Shown one piece after another: positions 40,199 to 49,775 of a stretch of DNA of 64,000 bases. Source of the stretch: JAHBNG01 sp039028975 (lineage in GTDB: Bacteria; Chloroflexota; Anaerolineae; Caldilineales; Caldilineaceae); contig JBCCHB010000013.1 of assembly GCA_039028975.1 (NCBI GenBank), positions 62,001 to 126,000 on the forward strand, read 5' to 3'. How positions within the stretch are numbered: position 1 is the first letter of the stretch; each line of letters starts with the position of its first letter. Position numbers and translations under genes: made by a program. Below the pieces are notes generated by a model. The model worked only from the letters and a program-made list of their open reading frames with translations. It had not been told where the DNA came from and searched no databases.

Positions 40199-42085
40199 TT
40201 ACCTCAAAACCGATGGAACATAAATCAACCTTGATACTGACGCATCCAAATAATCGGGTTGACCGTTCTGATTCCGATCCAATGTTCCTTCCTCACTGGT
40301 CGCCACGCCATCGTTATCATCGTCCGGATCCAGATAGTTGGGCATTTGATCGCCATCTGTATCGATTGCATCATCTGGGTTGCCGTCACCATTGGGGTCG
40401 GCAAACTCATAGATGGTCAGGACACCATCACCATCATCATCTGGATCCAGAAAATTTAGAAAGCCATCTTCATCTGTGTCGAGCGTAATGGGGACGCTTG
40501 CACCTGTATTGCCTTCGAACGCGCTCTGGATGCCGTCGCCATCTTCGTCTAGGTAGGGTGTAGGTGTAAGGGTTGGCGTCACCGATGGCGTTGGCGTAAG
40601 CGTAGATGTGGATGTTGGTGTTGCCTCTCCACCGAGACTACCTGGTTGAGGTGTATCTGTGAGCGTGGGCGTAGATGTGGGCGTTGGGGTAACGGTTGGC
40701 GTGCGGGTCGGTGTTACCGTTGATGTTGGCTTGGGCGTCACGCTAGGCGTTGGGGTGACGGTGGGTGGTGGTGGAGGTGTGGGCGTAGGCGTTGAAGTAG
40801 GCGTAATCAGCAATGTGAGATCGGCCCGACGAACCGTCAATCGATCATTGCCTGAAAAGAGTAGATACATGGTCAGCCCATCCTCGCTAATCCACTTGAT
40901 TGGAAAGGTACCCAAATCCCCTGGCCCCCAATCCCAGTTGTCTACATTGTAGACGGTGGTCCACGGCCCCCACGGTTCTGGCGCATCATAGACGCCAAAG
41001 CCGCCTGAGAGTCGTTCGTCACTGTTGTCGCCGTGGTTGCGATACCCTTGCCACCAAAAGTATCGAGCCAGCCCAGGGTTGTAAATGATGGTGGAACGTG
41101 CTGCGCTATCGTTATGTCTAAAGACGCGCCGGTTGTTATTTTCTAAAATCACGTTAATGTCCGGCGTCCAATTGGCGCTGGTATTGTCAGTGGCTCTCGA
41201 GAGAAAGAACTCATAGGCACCGCGATCCATGATCCGATCCTTGGGAACCCGGGCCATGATAAAGCCATCTCCGACATGGTAGGCGCTAGCACTGACCTCA
41301 TCATGGGTATACATATAGGCGTAGTTGCCGTGCTTCTCAGCCACGGCCTGGGGCATGGCATTGTCCTGGCCAAAGTTCACGAAACCACAGAAACCAAACT
41401 CTTGAAAGGTCCAAGAGGCTCTATCCCAATTGCGCCCCCCATCGTATGAGCGGGCCACTTGGCACCAGCGCCCATCCCGGTTGACGTTGCGTAGCCAAAT
41501 GTAGAAGACGCCATCAATGCTGATCAACCCACTTGCTTTGAGACCTTTGCGTCCTTGGGCATCAGGGCGTGCCGACGTTTCTAAGCTATTCTCCAAATCG
41601 TTTTCCCCATCAAAATCAATGGCCGACCCAGTTATCTCAATGAACCCCATGCTTAACTTCTCTTGTTGATAGGGACGTACACCATAGCCATCTCCATAAG
41701 ATGAGTAAATAATGTTATCGGCCGTCCAGGTCAATACAAAGTTGTCACTTTCGTCTGCTGCACAGCGCATGGAGTTGGTGGGTGCCCACTCCAAAGAGAC
41801 GTACTGGCTACGGGGATAGGGATCGTCTCGTTCTCGGATCGATTGGTCGCTGCTTCCGCAACTTTCAATGATAGCATATGGCTCCCGAACGTTGGCATTA
41901 CTGACTTGGGATTCATGAGTTTGTGTACCATTCATTTGGGTTTGGTTCTTGACAATCATCTGTGAATGGGTGGCCGCTTGGCTATCCTGCCTATCCCAGC
42001 CCAACCAAACCAACAAGGCAACGAGCAGAAGTAGAGTCCACCCACTCCAAATTAGAACGGTTCGATTATTGAACATAATGATCAT
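40199..42085 (-). CDS. Secreted DUF4185 protein with Thr/Pro linker and thrombospondin-3-type repeats
   Basis: A 628-residue protein with AGGAGA before its ATG. One N-terminal membrane segment (SGWTLLLLVALLVWLGW) serves as signal or anchor. Residues about 80-410 are a DUF4185 beta-propeller-like domain (IIYSSYGDGYGVRPYQQEKL, IIYNPGLARYFWWQGYRNHG, WGPWTTVYNVDNWDWGPGDL). A linker of repeated TPTPT blocks follows, then three to four calcium-binding-type repeats such as DTDEDGFLNFLDPDDDGDG. The last residues are LIYVPSVLR, a short tail common in secreted Chloroflexota proteins. A paralogue on the other strand is at 45456. Likely extracellular, perhaps glycan-active or -binding. Confidence 0.8.
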   Translation of the reverse strand: MIIMFNNRTVLIWSGWTLLLLVALLVWLGWDRQDSQAATHSQMIVKNQTQMNGTQTHESQVSNANVREPYAIIESCGSSDQSIRERDDPYPRSQYVSLEWAPTNSMRCAADESDNFVLTWTADNIIYSSYGDGYGVRPYQQEKLSMGFIEITGSAIDFDGENDLENSLETSARPDAQGRKGLKASGLISIDGVFYIWLRNVNRDGRWCQVARSYDGGRNWDRASWTFQEFGFCGFVNFGQDNAMPQAVAEKHGNYAYMYTHDEVSASAYHVGDGFIMARVPKDRIMDRGAYEFFLSRATDNTSANWTPDINVILENNNRRVFRHNDSAARSTIIYNPGLARYFWWQGYRNHGDNSDERLSGGFGVYDAPEPWGPWTTVYNVDNWDWGPGDLGTFPIKWISEDGLTMYLLFSGNDRLTVRRADLTLLITPTSTPTPTPPPPPTVTPTPSVTPKPTSTVTPTRTPTVTPTPTSTPTLTDTPQPGSLGGEATPTSTSTLTPTPSVTPTLTPTPYLDEDGDGIQSAFEGNTGASVPITLDTDEDGFLNFLDPDDDGDGVLTIYEFADPNGDGNPDDAIDTDGDQMPNYLDPDDDNDGVATSEEGTLDRNQNGQPDYLDASVSRLIYVPSVLR

Positions 42086-42263
42086 TGTTCTCCTGTTTCA
42101 GGATATCTAGCGAGGCTCCACCTCAGACCGGCAAGCGGGTTTGTAACACGGATAGGAGGAACACGAATAAAGAAGCCATCAAAAAGTTATATGGCCAATG
42201 TAGAATAAATCATCTAGGTTCGTACACGCACAACGCACCACGAATCACGCAAGCCACTCTAAT

Positions 42264-44720
42264 TTATTGAATGGCCATAAAGGGCAGGTGGATAGTAGAC
42301 TGGGTGCATAAAATTTCGATAGGAATGCTAAATTGATTGTCCGGTGCATTCCCCGTGCGATCGTCTCCCAAAATTTGGAGCGTGGCCACCACTTGTGATT
42401 CATCCAAATTGGGTCTGTTCTCTGGCAGAATGGTCAGCTCAACCGAACCTGGAATCACATTTCTAGTAGTCGTAGCGACTATCCATGACGCCTCCGACGG
42501 CCATTGAATTGGCGGGCCATTTTGAATCGGTATCGGGACGGTTGTGCTACCAGACGATGAATCGTCCTCTCCCTGTTCAGTCTCCTCTCCGGTGACATTA
42601 CCAAGGACAATTTCAGCAGAGAAGGCAATCGTCGGTGTCCCATCGATCTGAATTGTTGTGTTATAGGTTTCGCTTTGAGTGGTATCTTGACAAGAATTGT
42701 CAATAAATGTCACCTGTTGTGGCTCAATCCCCACTAGCGCAGGCAAAATGGTGACGGTGAAGGTTCGGGTCAGCGGTGAATTTTCCACACTGGCCACGTT
42801 AGATATCACTTCCACGTCAAACTGATATGTCCCAGGTAGCTCAGATGTGGCGTCGATGGTTGCAGGGACAGAGAAGTTGGTCTCATCGGCGCTGGATCCG
42901 TTAAGGATTAGCCAGCTTGGCCTTCTGGGAATGTTGAGCGTTGCCACAACTGATTCGCTTAGCGCTGTTCTGATTTCGAAGGTGGTTGTCCCAGTGGTTC
43001 CGGCTCTGATATCGGTATTGAGATTGGTCGCGTCAACAAAGAGTTCGATCCCGTCCACATAGCTGTTTCTATCCAAATTGGCACTTTTCATTTGCCGACC
43101 GGCTCCATCGACGAAATCTTGACGCCAAAAGTTGGGCGGATTGGCTGCCGGGGCTGGGAAGGTAACATTGTTTTGATACCGATAAATTCGGATGGCGCCC
43201 GGCTGCATAATGGCAATCTCTTCCAGACCATCCCCATCAAAATCACCCGAATCGCCCGCGCTCCACTCGTTATTCAGCCGTAGATCAGCAAGGCTTGGGG
43301 ATGAGCCAGCTCGCAGGGTACGCTTGGGATGGGTCGTATACTGGTCCTCATCTGGGTCCTCCCCCGTAATGACATCAGTACCCCGGTTCACCATCCAAAA
43401 CCATGTGGGCGGGTTGGTGTTGATAACGGGTAGGTCAATAAAATCGTTTGGATTGGCTGTTCCCTTATTGGCCACCCGTAAGGCATAGGAACGCAAGAAG
43501 ACAGCTTCTTTCTCGCCTGTGTTGTTCATATCAGCCAAAAAAACAAAGGATGGAGCTGGATCAAAGTAGAGTGAGTCCACATCGTCAGGACAGGTGGTAG
43601 GTAAGTGAGGTTCATCGGGACAACCATCATCCTCATCGACGATGTTGTTGCTGCTTGTGCTGTACTCAAAGAACCAGGCCGTTGGCGTCAGATGGGACGT
43701 ATCGGGCAACGTATCACAACACTCAATCTTACGAGTGACGACAATCTCGATCCGATCATCATCATCGATATTGCCAATGGCTGCCCGTTTCCAACTGACG
43801 AAGCTGTTGTCGCGCCAAAAGAAGGGCGTATTGGTGGGCAAAGCGCTCAATTGGAACATAGCAATCATGCTCTCATGTTCGTCCGGAATATAGAGGCTGT
43901 CGATGAGAACGATCTCGTCTGGCCCTACATTGTCCATCTGGCCAATGGCCACAGAGGTCCAGAGACGGTTGAATTGAAAGCGTGTTTGGCCAAGTGGCCC
44001 CACTGGCAATTCAGTAACCAAGCTGTTGGTCTGTGCGATACTATCGGTCAGTTTGAGAATTACAATTTCGGATAGGCCATTACCAATATCATATCCCAAG
44101 AGAATCTCATCTGCTGCGGAACTCTCATCCAAGTTCCCAGCTGCCAGAATAAGAGGCGTAAATCCCACGGCTCGTTCATGCATGAGCTGCCAGGGGATTC
44201 CGTTGATGCTACGTCCCGTAGGAACAGAGGTGCCTGGACTAACAACCGGATCATAGACGACGAGCCGCCCTAAAGCCCCAACTCCTTTCATTCCGGCCAC
44301 CTCTATGTCTCCATCCCCATTAAAGTCTCCCGTGGCCAAGTGAGTAAATCCGCTTTCGTTGCTAAACCAGTCGATGGGAGAGGGACTTGTCTGGGTAGTA
44401 TCCAGGATTCGGATGATGCCTTGCCCATCAAGATAGAGAATTTCATCATCATAATTGATTACCGATTCGACACTATCATCAGCCAGAGCCATATCGCCGC
44501 TGTTCTCAATGTCAGCCTCATTGGTAGCCCCTGCGGTGGAACTTTCTGTCATAAACGTCCCTGTATCGTTACCATCATGACTTCCTTGTTGGAGACTTTC
44601 TTGCTGAGTACTCTCTTGTTGGGCATAGGCTCCCTGTGCGGGAAGAAAAGGTAAAAGAAGCAAAAATAAAGAAAGAAGGCAACAGGCAACGAGATGGATT
44701 TTTCTGAATAGGAGAGGCAT
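42264..44720 (-). CDS. Secreted FG-GAP/VCBS-type repeat protein
   Basis: An 818-residue protein. I start it at the ATG at 44718-44720, because a clean signal peptide follows (FRKIHLVACCLLSLFLLLLP, then AQGAYAQQ); the frame runs on 91 codons upstream to a GTG, but that part is Cys/His/Arg-rich and leads with no ribosome site. Repeats of integrin FG-GAP type are seen: THLATGDFNGDGDIEVAGMK, AIGNIDDDDRIEIVVTRK, SGDFDGDGLEEIAIMQPG. A beta-sandwich C-terminus follows and it ends IHLPFMAIQ. Calcium-binding propeller repeats suggest a surface or matrix protein. Between two DUF4185 paralogues. Confidence 0.7.
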   Translation of the reverse strand: MPLLFRKIHLVACCLLSLFLLLLPFLPAQGAYAQQESTQQESLQQGSHDGNDTGTFMTESSTAGATNEADIENSGDMALADDSVESVINYDDEILYLDGQGIIRILDTTQTSPSPIDWFSNESGFTHLATGDFNGDGDIEVAGMKGVGALGRLVVYDPVVSPGTSVPTGRSINGIPWQLMHERAVGFTPLILAAGNLDESSAADEILLGYDIGNGLSEIVILKLTDSIAQTNSLVTELPVGPLGQTRFQFNRLWTSVAIGQMDNVGPDEIVLIDSLYIPDEHESMIAMFQLSALPTNTPFFWRDNSFVSWKRAAIGNIDDDDRIEIVVTRKIECCDTLPDTSHLTPTAWFFEYSTSSNNIVDEDDGCPDEPHLPTTCPDDVDSLYFDPAPSFVFLADMNNTGEKEAVFLRSYALRVANKGTANPNDFIDLPVINTNPPTWFWMVNRGTDVITGEDPDEDQYTTHPKRTLRAGSSPSLADLRLNNEWSAGDSGDFDGDGLEEIAIMQPGAIRIYRYQNNVTFPAPAANPPNFWRQDFVDGAGRQMKSANLDRNSYVDGIELFVDATNLNTDIRAGTTGTTTFEIRTALSESVVATLNIPRRPSWLILNGSSADETNFSVPATIDATSELPGTYQFDVEVISNVASVENSPLTRTFTVTILPALVGIEPQQVTFIDNSCQDTTQSETYNTTIQIDGTPTIAFSAEIVLGNVTGEETEQGEDDSSSGSTTVPIPIQNGPPIQWPSEASWIVATTTRNVIPGSVELTILPENRPNLDESQVVATLQILGDDRTGNAPDNQFSIPIEILCTQSTIHLPFMAIQ

Positions 44721-45240
44721 CTTATAGGCCACGATGCCTGCTCCGAGCCCATGAGCTTGTTCACGGTATCGCTCGTTGGGGCAGCAGTGTTTCTGAGTGC
44801 CTAGAACGGCATGTCCATGGAATAAGCGACTTCCAACCAAACGGCGATGTAAATTGATCTGTTCATCATAACCAGCCTGAATCGAGGGCATCGACTTGGT
44901 ACTTATTTGCACAAGATATCGAGATATGATACCGTATGCCCACTGTAAAGAAGCGTCTAGTTCTCGTATGAAGACCGTCAGATTCATGGTCACAATCCCA
45001 TTCTATTGCATCAGTTGAACGCAATCCACGATAAACACATTTCCACTTACTCCCATACTACTACAATGTTTTCAATATGGTCGAATTGGATTGGATTAAC
45101 CATACCAAGGTCAGGTACTGCGAGTCTTCTAGACAAAAAGCCAACGTAATCATTTGCCCTCCCTCCCCCCTCGGAGGGGAAAGAATATCTTCGACCAGAG
45201 AATGAATTCTCAAACGAGGTTTGGCACTTAAGTGCGACAC
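44721..45240. other. Intergenic region, no gene recognised
   Basis: The region upstream of the FG-GAP protein contains no convincing coding sequence. At 45163-45180 CCCTCC and a GGAGGGG form a short GC-rich hairpin. A family F element starts at 45238 and a family A element at 45339, so 45238-45455 is element-derived leader for the gene at 45456. Confidence 0.4.
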
Positions 45241-45320
45241 TACACTGCGGTTGAGGTGAAAACTGTACGTTTCCACAACGTTACAAGCGAAACAAACGTA
45301 CGATTTTCAAACGTAGCACG
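45238..45320 (+). repeat. Family F palindromic element, diverged
   Basis: It starts CACTACACTGCGGTTGAGGT and ends ATTTTCAAACGTAGCACG; the arms GAAAACTGTACGTTT and AAACGTACGATTTTC are inverted. It has lost the GAGAGACC core. It lies beside a family A element, so two families sit back to back in front of the gene at 45456. Confidence 0.55.
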
Positions 45321-45338
45321 GGCCGCACATATAGAGAT

Positions 45339-45436
45339 GACCAGAAAAAGCTCATATCCGTCTTCACGGGTATGCCCTTCTCGGAAATTCTCAGAGTAGA
45401 TTGCTCAAGAGTCGGGACAAGGCTTTTCTGGCAAAG
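45339..45436 (-). repeat. Family A element, full-length inverted copy
   Basis: On the minus strand it runs TTTGCCAGAAAAGCCTTGTC to AGCTTTTTCTGG and aligns with 6672-6773 along its length. The central hairpin sequence is CCCGTGAAGACGG, with the loop in the reverse orientation to that at 6672 (TTCAC versus GTGAA), consistent with a palindromic centre that can flip. It ends 20 bases before the start of the next gene. Confidence 0.7.
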
Positions 45437-45455
45437 CATAATAGGTGATGGAAGG

Positions 45456-47750
45456 ATGTATAGAAAAAAACGACTTTCTATAATTACAACGATTAGTTGC
45501 TTGGCTGTCACGCTTTTGGCTATCTGGCAAGCCACCCATAACGTTCCGGTGCCGGTCTCGGCGGGTGTCTCTGAAGGCGTCTCTATAGGCGTTATTGAAG
45601 GTGCCTCGGAAGGAGTTTCCCCGCAGCTTTCAGACTTTCCTCATAGTCCCATTGTCAATGCCATTGTGTGGGATCCCCCAGAGGCGGTTAGACGAATTGC
45701 CCCAGGTAGTGATAATTTCACCATGGCTTGGGCTGATGATGGAGACCTATATACAGCCTTTGGGGATGGTTGGGGATTTGAGCCAAGACGAGATGAAAAG
45801 TTAAGCTTGGGGTTTGGCAAAATCACTGGTTCCCCTACCGATTTTCAGGGAGAAAATATCATTTCCCGCGATGAGATCGAAGGGCAAGGGCATCTGACAG
45901 AAAAATCCAGCGGTATGATTATGGTCGACGGCATTCTCTATCTTTGGCTACGCAACGTGGTTAAGCCAGAAGAGAGTCGCTTTGGTGAAGGGTGTTCGAT
46001 TCTCTGGTCAGATGACTATGCACAAACATGGCATGATGTGGATTGGAATATTAGCTTGCTAGGCTTCTGTACCTTTATTGACTATGGCCAGAATAATGAA
46101 CACGCCCGGGATAACTATGTCTATTCGGTCTCTCATAACCATCCGAGTGCCTACCGCAGTTCGCGAGATTTTATCCTCATGCGCGTACCCAAGGACCGGA
46201 TTCTGGAATATGGAGCTATCGAGGTCTTTGATGGGATGTCGGATAATGGTGAGCCACGTTGGGCAACGGATATCGGCAAGCGAGATTCAATTTTTTATCG
46301 GGAAGATGGCTATGCCCGTCGCTCGTCTATGGTCTATAACCCAGCCTTGAATCGTTATTTCTGGTGGCAGGGCTACAACAACGCAGATGACATACGCTAT
46401 GAGGGTGGTTTTGGTATATACGATGCGCCAGAACCATGGGGACCTTGGACTGAGATCTATTCGGTGGAACGGTGGGATATGGGGCCTGGTGATTTGGGCG
46501 CCTTTCCCTCTAAGTGGATTAGCGAAGATGGAATAACCATGTATCTGGTCTTCTCTGGCGAAGATTCCTTTTCTGTGCGCAAGGCGACATTGTTGCTCAA
46601 CGTAACTCTGACGCCCACAAACACACCAACCCAAACACCTACGCCAACGCCCACCCATACATCCACCCATACACCCACCAATACCAGTACGGTAACACCG
46701 ACCAATACGGCAACACCCACCTCCACATCCACACCCACACCATCACTTACGCCAACCAGCACGCCTGTGCCTCTCGATCCGTCTGCTACGATAGCTCCAT
46801 CGACGGCTACCTTTACGCCGACGAGTACGCCTACACCTGAATTCTATTTTGATACAGAGAACGATGGCGTTGGTGACGTGTTTGAAGATCGGAATGAAGA
46901 TGGGAACCTCGATAACGATGATACTGATGGCGATGGTACGCCAGACTATCGGGATCTGGACGACGATGGGGATGGCGTTCCGACGATAAGAGAGATAAGC
47001 ACCAGTGGAACGGCTAGCCGCTTCCGCGATACGGATAACGACACCATTCCCGATTATCTGGACCCGGATGATGATGGCGATGGTACGCCCACTTTGGCTG
47101 AAGGAACAGGTGATGCCAATGGGAATAATATTCCCGATTATCTAGATACGGAGGTCACAGCTATTCTATTTTTGCCTATGGTTTCCAAAGATAACGAAAC
47201 GCCTACGCCAACTGCTACGGCTACGGCGACACCGATACTCACGACCATCACCCTCAATGTGGGAAGTCGCTCTGATGATGCCGAAGAGTCAGCCGATGGG
47301 GATGTGATTGTCGAAAGTGGTGATTTGGAGATGGGTGTAGGCATTGTAGGGATCCGCTATCCTAACGTACCATTAGCAGCCAACACAGTTATTCGCAACG
47401 CCTATATCATCTTTGAACCAGACCAGGATGATCTGGTCCCGACGACGCTCTATTTCTACGGCCAAAATACAGACAATGCCGATAGTTTTAGACTCAACAA
47501 GTATGACTTGCGGATCCGTCCTCGTACGGTGGCCAATGTAATGTGGCCCGACCTACCTCCTTGGGTCAAAAATGGCCCGGCTCAGCAGACGCCAAACTTA
47601 GCCTCTGTTATGCAAGAAGTGATCAATCGGCCAGGTTGGCAGAGTGGACACGCATTTGTCTTCCTCATTGTGGGCGAGGGGCTGCGTCAAGCCGAATCGA
47701 TTCACGACCGTTCCGATGGACCTGTTCTGATTGTGGAGTATGAACAGTAA
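45456..47750 (+). CDS. Secreted DUF4185 protein with calcium-type repeats and extra C-terminal beta domain
   Basis: A 764-residue protein from the ATG at 45456, with AGGTG eight bases before it. A signal segment (LSIITTISCLAVTLLAIW) is followed by a DUF4185 domain (LYTAFGDGWGFEPRRDEKLS, MVYNPALNRYFWWQGYNNAD) close to the paralogue at 40199. Then come a TPTPT linker, calcium-type repeats (DTDGDGTPDYRDLDDDGDG) and the tail-like phrase AILFLPMVSKDNE. Unlike the paralogue it goes on: another Thr/Pro linker and a beta domain marked RSDDAEESADG, SGDLEMGVGIVGIRYPNV and VMQEVINRPGWQSG. So a new domain seems added past an old C-terminus. Extracellular; function unknown. Confidence 0.8.
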   Translation: MYRKKRLSIITTISCLAVTLLAIWQATHNVPVPVSAGVSEGVSIGVIEGASEGVSPQLSDFPHSPIVNAIVWDPPEAVRRIAPGSDNFTMAWADDGDLYTAFGDGWGFEPRRDEKLSLGFGKITGSPTDFQGENIISRDEIEGQGHLTEKSSGMIMVDGILYLWLRNVVKPEESRFGEGCSILWSDDYAQTWHDVDWNISLLGFCTFIDYGQNNEHARDNYVYSVSHNHPSAYRSSRDFILMRVPKDRILEYGAIEVFDGMSDNGEPRWATDIGKRDSIFYREDGYARRSSMVYNPALNRYFWWQGYNNADDIRYEGGFGIYDAPEPWGPWTEIYSVERWDMGPGDLGAFPSKWISEDGITMYLVFSGEDSFSVRKATLLLNVTLTPTNTPTQTPTPTPTHTSTHTPTNTSTVTPTNTATPTSTSTPTPSLTPTSTPVPLDPSATIAPSTATFTPTSTPTPEFYFDTENDGVGDVFEDRNEDGNLDNDDTDGDGTPDYRDLDDDGDGVPTIREISTSGTASRFRDTDNDTIPDYLDPDDDGDGTPTLAEGTGDANGNNIPDYLDTEVTAILFLPMVSKDNETPTPTATATATPILTTITLNVGSRSDDAEESADGDVIVESGDLEMGVGIVGIRYPNVPLAANTVIRNAYIIFEPDQDDLVPTTLYFYGQNTDNADSFRLNKYDLRIRPRTVANVMWPDLPPWVKNGPAQQTPNLASVMQEVINRPGWQSGHAFVFLIVGEGLRQAESIHDRSDGPVLIVEYEQ

Positions 47751-47870
47751 GGAATGAGCATTAAATAAGTTGGGCATGTCATCTCGAAGGATTGAGAGAT
47801 CTTATGCACAAGTTATTTAATTCCGATTCCTAAGTGAAATCAGATCGGTGTTAAGAGAAGGCGTTTCCAA

Positions 47871-47903
47871 AGACTTGACAGGTTTTCAAAACCTGTCAAG
47901 TCT
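47871..47903. repeat. Perfect 33-bp palindrome
   Basis: AGACTTGACAGGTTTT, one C, then AAAACCTGTCAAGTCT: 16-bp perfect arms. Palindromes of this TTGACAGGTTTT type recur in Chloroflexota intergenic DNA from what I know. It lies 55 bases before the start of a membrane-protein gene and 121 past the stop of the DUF4185 gene, so it could act as a bidirectional terminator. Confidence 0.65.
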
Positions 47904-47957
47904 GAGTGTTGGAAAAACAATGCTTGGATATCTATAGCGAACAGCTACCAGAAACCC

Positions 47958-49775
47958 ATGAGAATTAAGGACTATGCCTGTCCGTCTATCCTGCTGCTTA
48001 TCTTGGGAATCTGCCTCACCAGAATGGGCTATTTGGCCACAACCCTCCATCAATATCAGATGGATATGGATGAGGCTATCCACGCTATCCACGGTCTTGA
48101 TGTGGCAATTGCTCTCAAGCAGGGATCCTTCTCCTTGTTATGGGAGCAGATTGTCAAGCCCCACTGGTATCCTCCTGCTCATGGCTTGATGCTGGGATTC
48201 TGGGACCTGATCTTTGGGGCAGGTGTCAGCTCAGCTCGCTTATACAGCACCTTTTGGCTGCTGATTTCATTGGTCCTTATTTGGCAAAGCACTAAAGTGC
48301 TTTACCCAAAAAGTCTTTATCCCAGCCGACTTACCCCTACGCTATCTTCGTGTATCCTACTTTTACCTTCTATGTTTCTGGTAGCCGATCTGCTGCATAT
48401 TCTGTATGGAGCCATGTCCATGCTGGAGATGGTAATCCTGGCCCTTACCTTGGCCACTCTGTTGGCTTTTGTTCGGGCGGAACAGCAGGTTGATTTGAGG
48501 AAAGATGATGTGGGCCAGCCCAAGGTAAATCGGGCTAGCAGCTGGTACTATCTACTTGCTGGTATTTTGGCCATGCTCTGTTTTTTTGTGAAATATAGCA
48601 GTGGGATTCTGATCTTGGGAACCTTATTTCTCAGCGTCCTGATATCCATGGGCGAACGACAGTGGCGGCAAGGCATTGACGCTTCTACGTTTGAGGCAGA
48701 GGCAGAAGAGAATGAACATCGCAATCGGCACAATCCAAATGTATTGATTCACTATGTGATTGCTCTAGTACCTGCGGCATTGTTTGGTCTGATCACCCTG
48801 ATTGGTTGGTTATTCGGGTTGCAGCAGCTAGAGTGGCTGCTTGTTTATGCTGGTGCTCAGCCGGAAAAGTTCCAGATGTGGGAGATGGCCAATCTTCTCT
48901 ACTACCCGATTCAGCTTGTAAGTGATCCCGTAAATGGGATTGCGCTCCTCCTTGCACTGCTTTCTTTACCGATACACCTTAGGCACTATGAACGCCGTCG
49001 TTTGATCATGCCCTGCCTTATTTTCTTTGGCTTGGGGCTGATGATGTTAACGGCAACGTTGCAAAACAATCTGCGCTTTGGCATGATCCTCTTTCCGCCG
49101 ATTTGGTTGTTGGCACCTGGGATTGTGATGAGCGGCATCTTAGGAGAACACAGAGAAGGGCGCAGCGACAGAAGCAGAGAAAAGCAAACCACTGCACCAG
49201 TTGATTCCATCATGTCTGTGCGAAATATCGTTGTTGCCAGCATTCTGCTCGTCCCATTGATTGGCGTAGTCCGTACTCAGGTACAGTTGCCACAACGCCT
49301 GATTCAAGAGTACGAGAATGTAGGCACAGATGTGCATGCGGCCTATGACTTTATTGCTACTACGCTCGATTTGTATGCATTTAGCCAACCCACCCTTAAT
49401 CTGTCCACTGAATTCGCCTCATCAATACCTCAGATTACCTTAATCGGTCGCCAGGATCAGTGGAATGGTCGGGCCTTACGCTTTTATCTGGAGAGTCGTT
49501 GTCTAGAGCAGGGCTTCTTCTGTCCCATGGATCTGGTCGACGACAAAGATATTCGGGAAGGCTGGCCCCGCCGAGAATTTAGCGATGAGGAGAAAGCGAA
49601 GCGATATGCGGATCGGTTCGAAAGTAGTGAGTATCTTATCCTAATCGGCAAGCCACTAGAACGTCCAGAACTATGGCAGACGCTTGGTCGCGCACCGTAC
49701 ACATTTCTCCGAGATGGGAAAGAGCCAGCCCCTGTAGAGGTCGTCGTTGTTCAACGTAAAGCGGCAACGCCATGA
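47958..49775 (+). CDS. GT-C-type membrane glycosyltransferase, ArnT/PMT-like
   Basis: A 605-residue protein with about ten hydrophobic segments. The first loop has the acidic MDMDEAIHAIHGLDVAI, like the catalytic DE loop of GT39/GT83 enzymes, and KPHWYPPAHGLMLGFWDLIF. A soluble part of about 150 residues follows the membrane domain. Such enzymes move sugars from polyprenyl phosphate carriers onto lipids or proteins outside the membrane. It is the first of an operon: its stop overlaps the next ATG by four bases (ATGA at 49772-49775). Confidence 0.72.
   Translation: MRIKDYACPSILLLILGICLTRMGYLATTLHQYQMDMDEAIHAIHGLDVAIALKQGSFSLLWEQIVKPHWYPPAHGLMLGFWDLIFGAGVSSARLYSTFWLLISLVLIWQSTKVLYPKSLYPSRLTPTLSSCILLLPSMFLVADLLHILYGAMSMLEMVILALTLATLLAFVRAEQQVDLRKDDVGQPKVNRASSWYYLLAGILAMLCFFVKYSSGILILGTLFLSVLISMGERQWRQGIDASTFEAEAEENEHRNRHNPNVLIHYVIALVPAALFGLITLIGWLFGLQQLEWLLVYAGAQPEKFQMWEMANLLYYPIQLVSDPVNGIALLLALLSLPIHLRHYERRRLIMPCLIFFGLGLMMLTATLQNNLRFGMILFPPIWLLAPGIVMSGILGEHREGRSDRSREKQTTAPVDSIMSVRNIVVASILLVPLIGVVRTQVQLPQRLIQEYENVGTDVHAAYDFIATTLDLYAFSQPTLNLSTEFASSIPQITLIGRQDQWNGRALRFYLESRCLEQGFFCPMDLVDDKDIREGWPRREFSDEEKAKRYADRFESSEYLILIGKPLERPELWQTLGRAPYTFLRDGKEPAPVEVVVVQRKAATP

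Noticed and set aside
44721..44993. N-terminal extension of the FG-GAP protein to a GTG at 44993
   Set aside because: The extension is Cys/His/Arg-rich, has no ribosome site and would bury the clear signal peptide that follows the ATG at 44718-44720.
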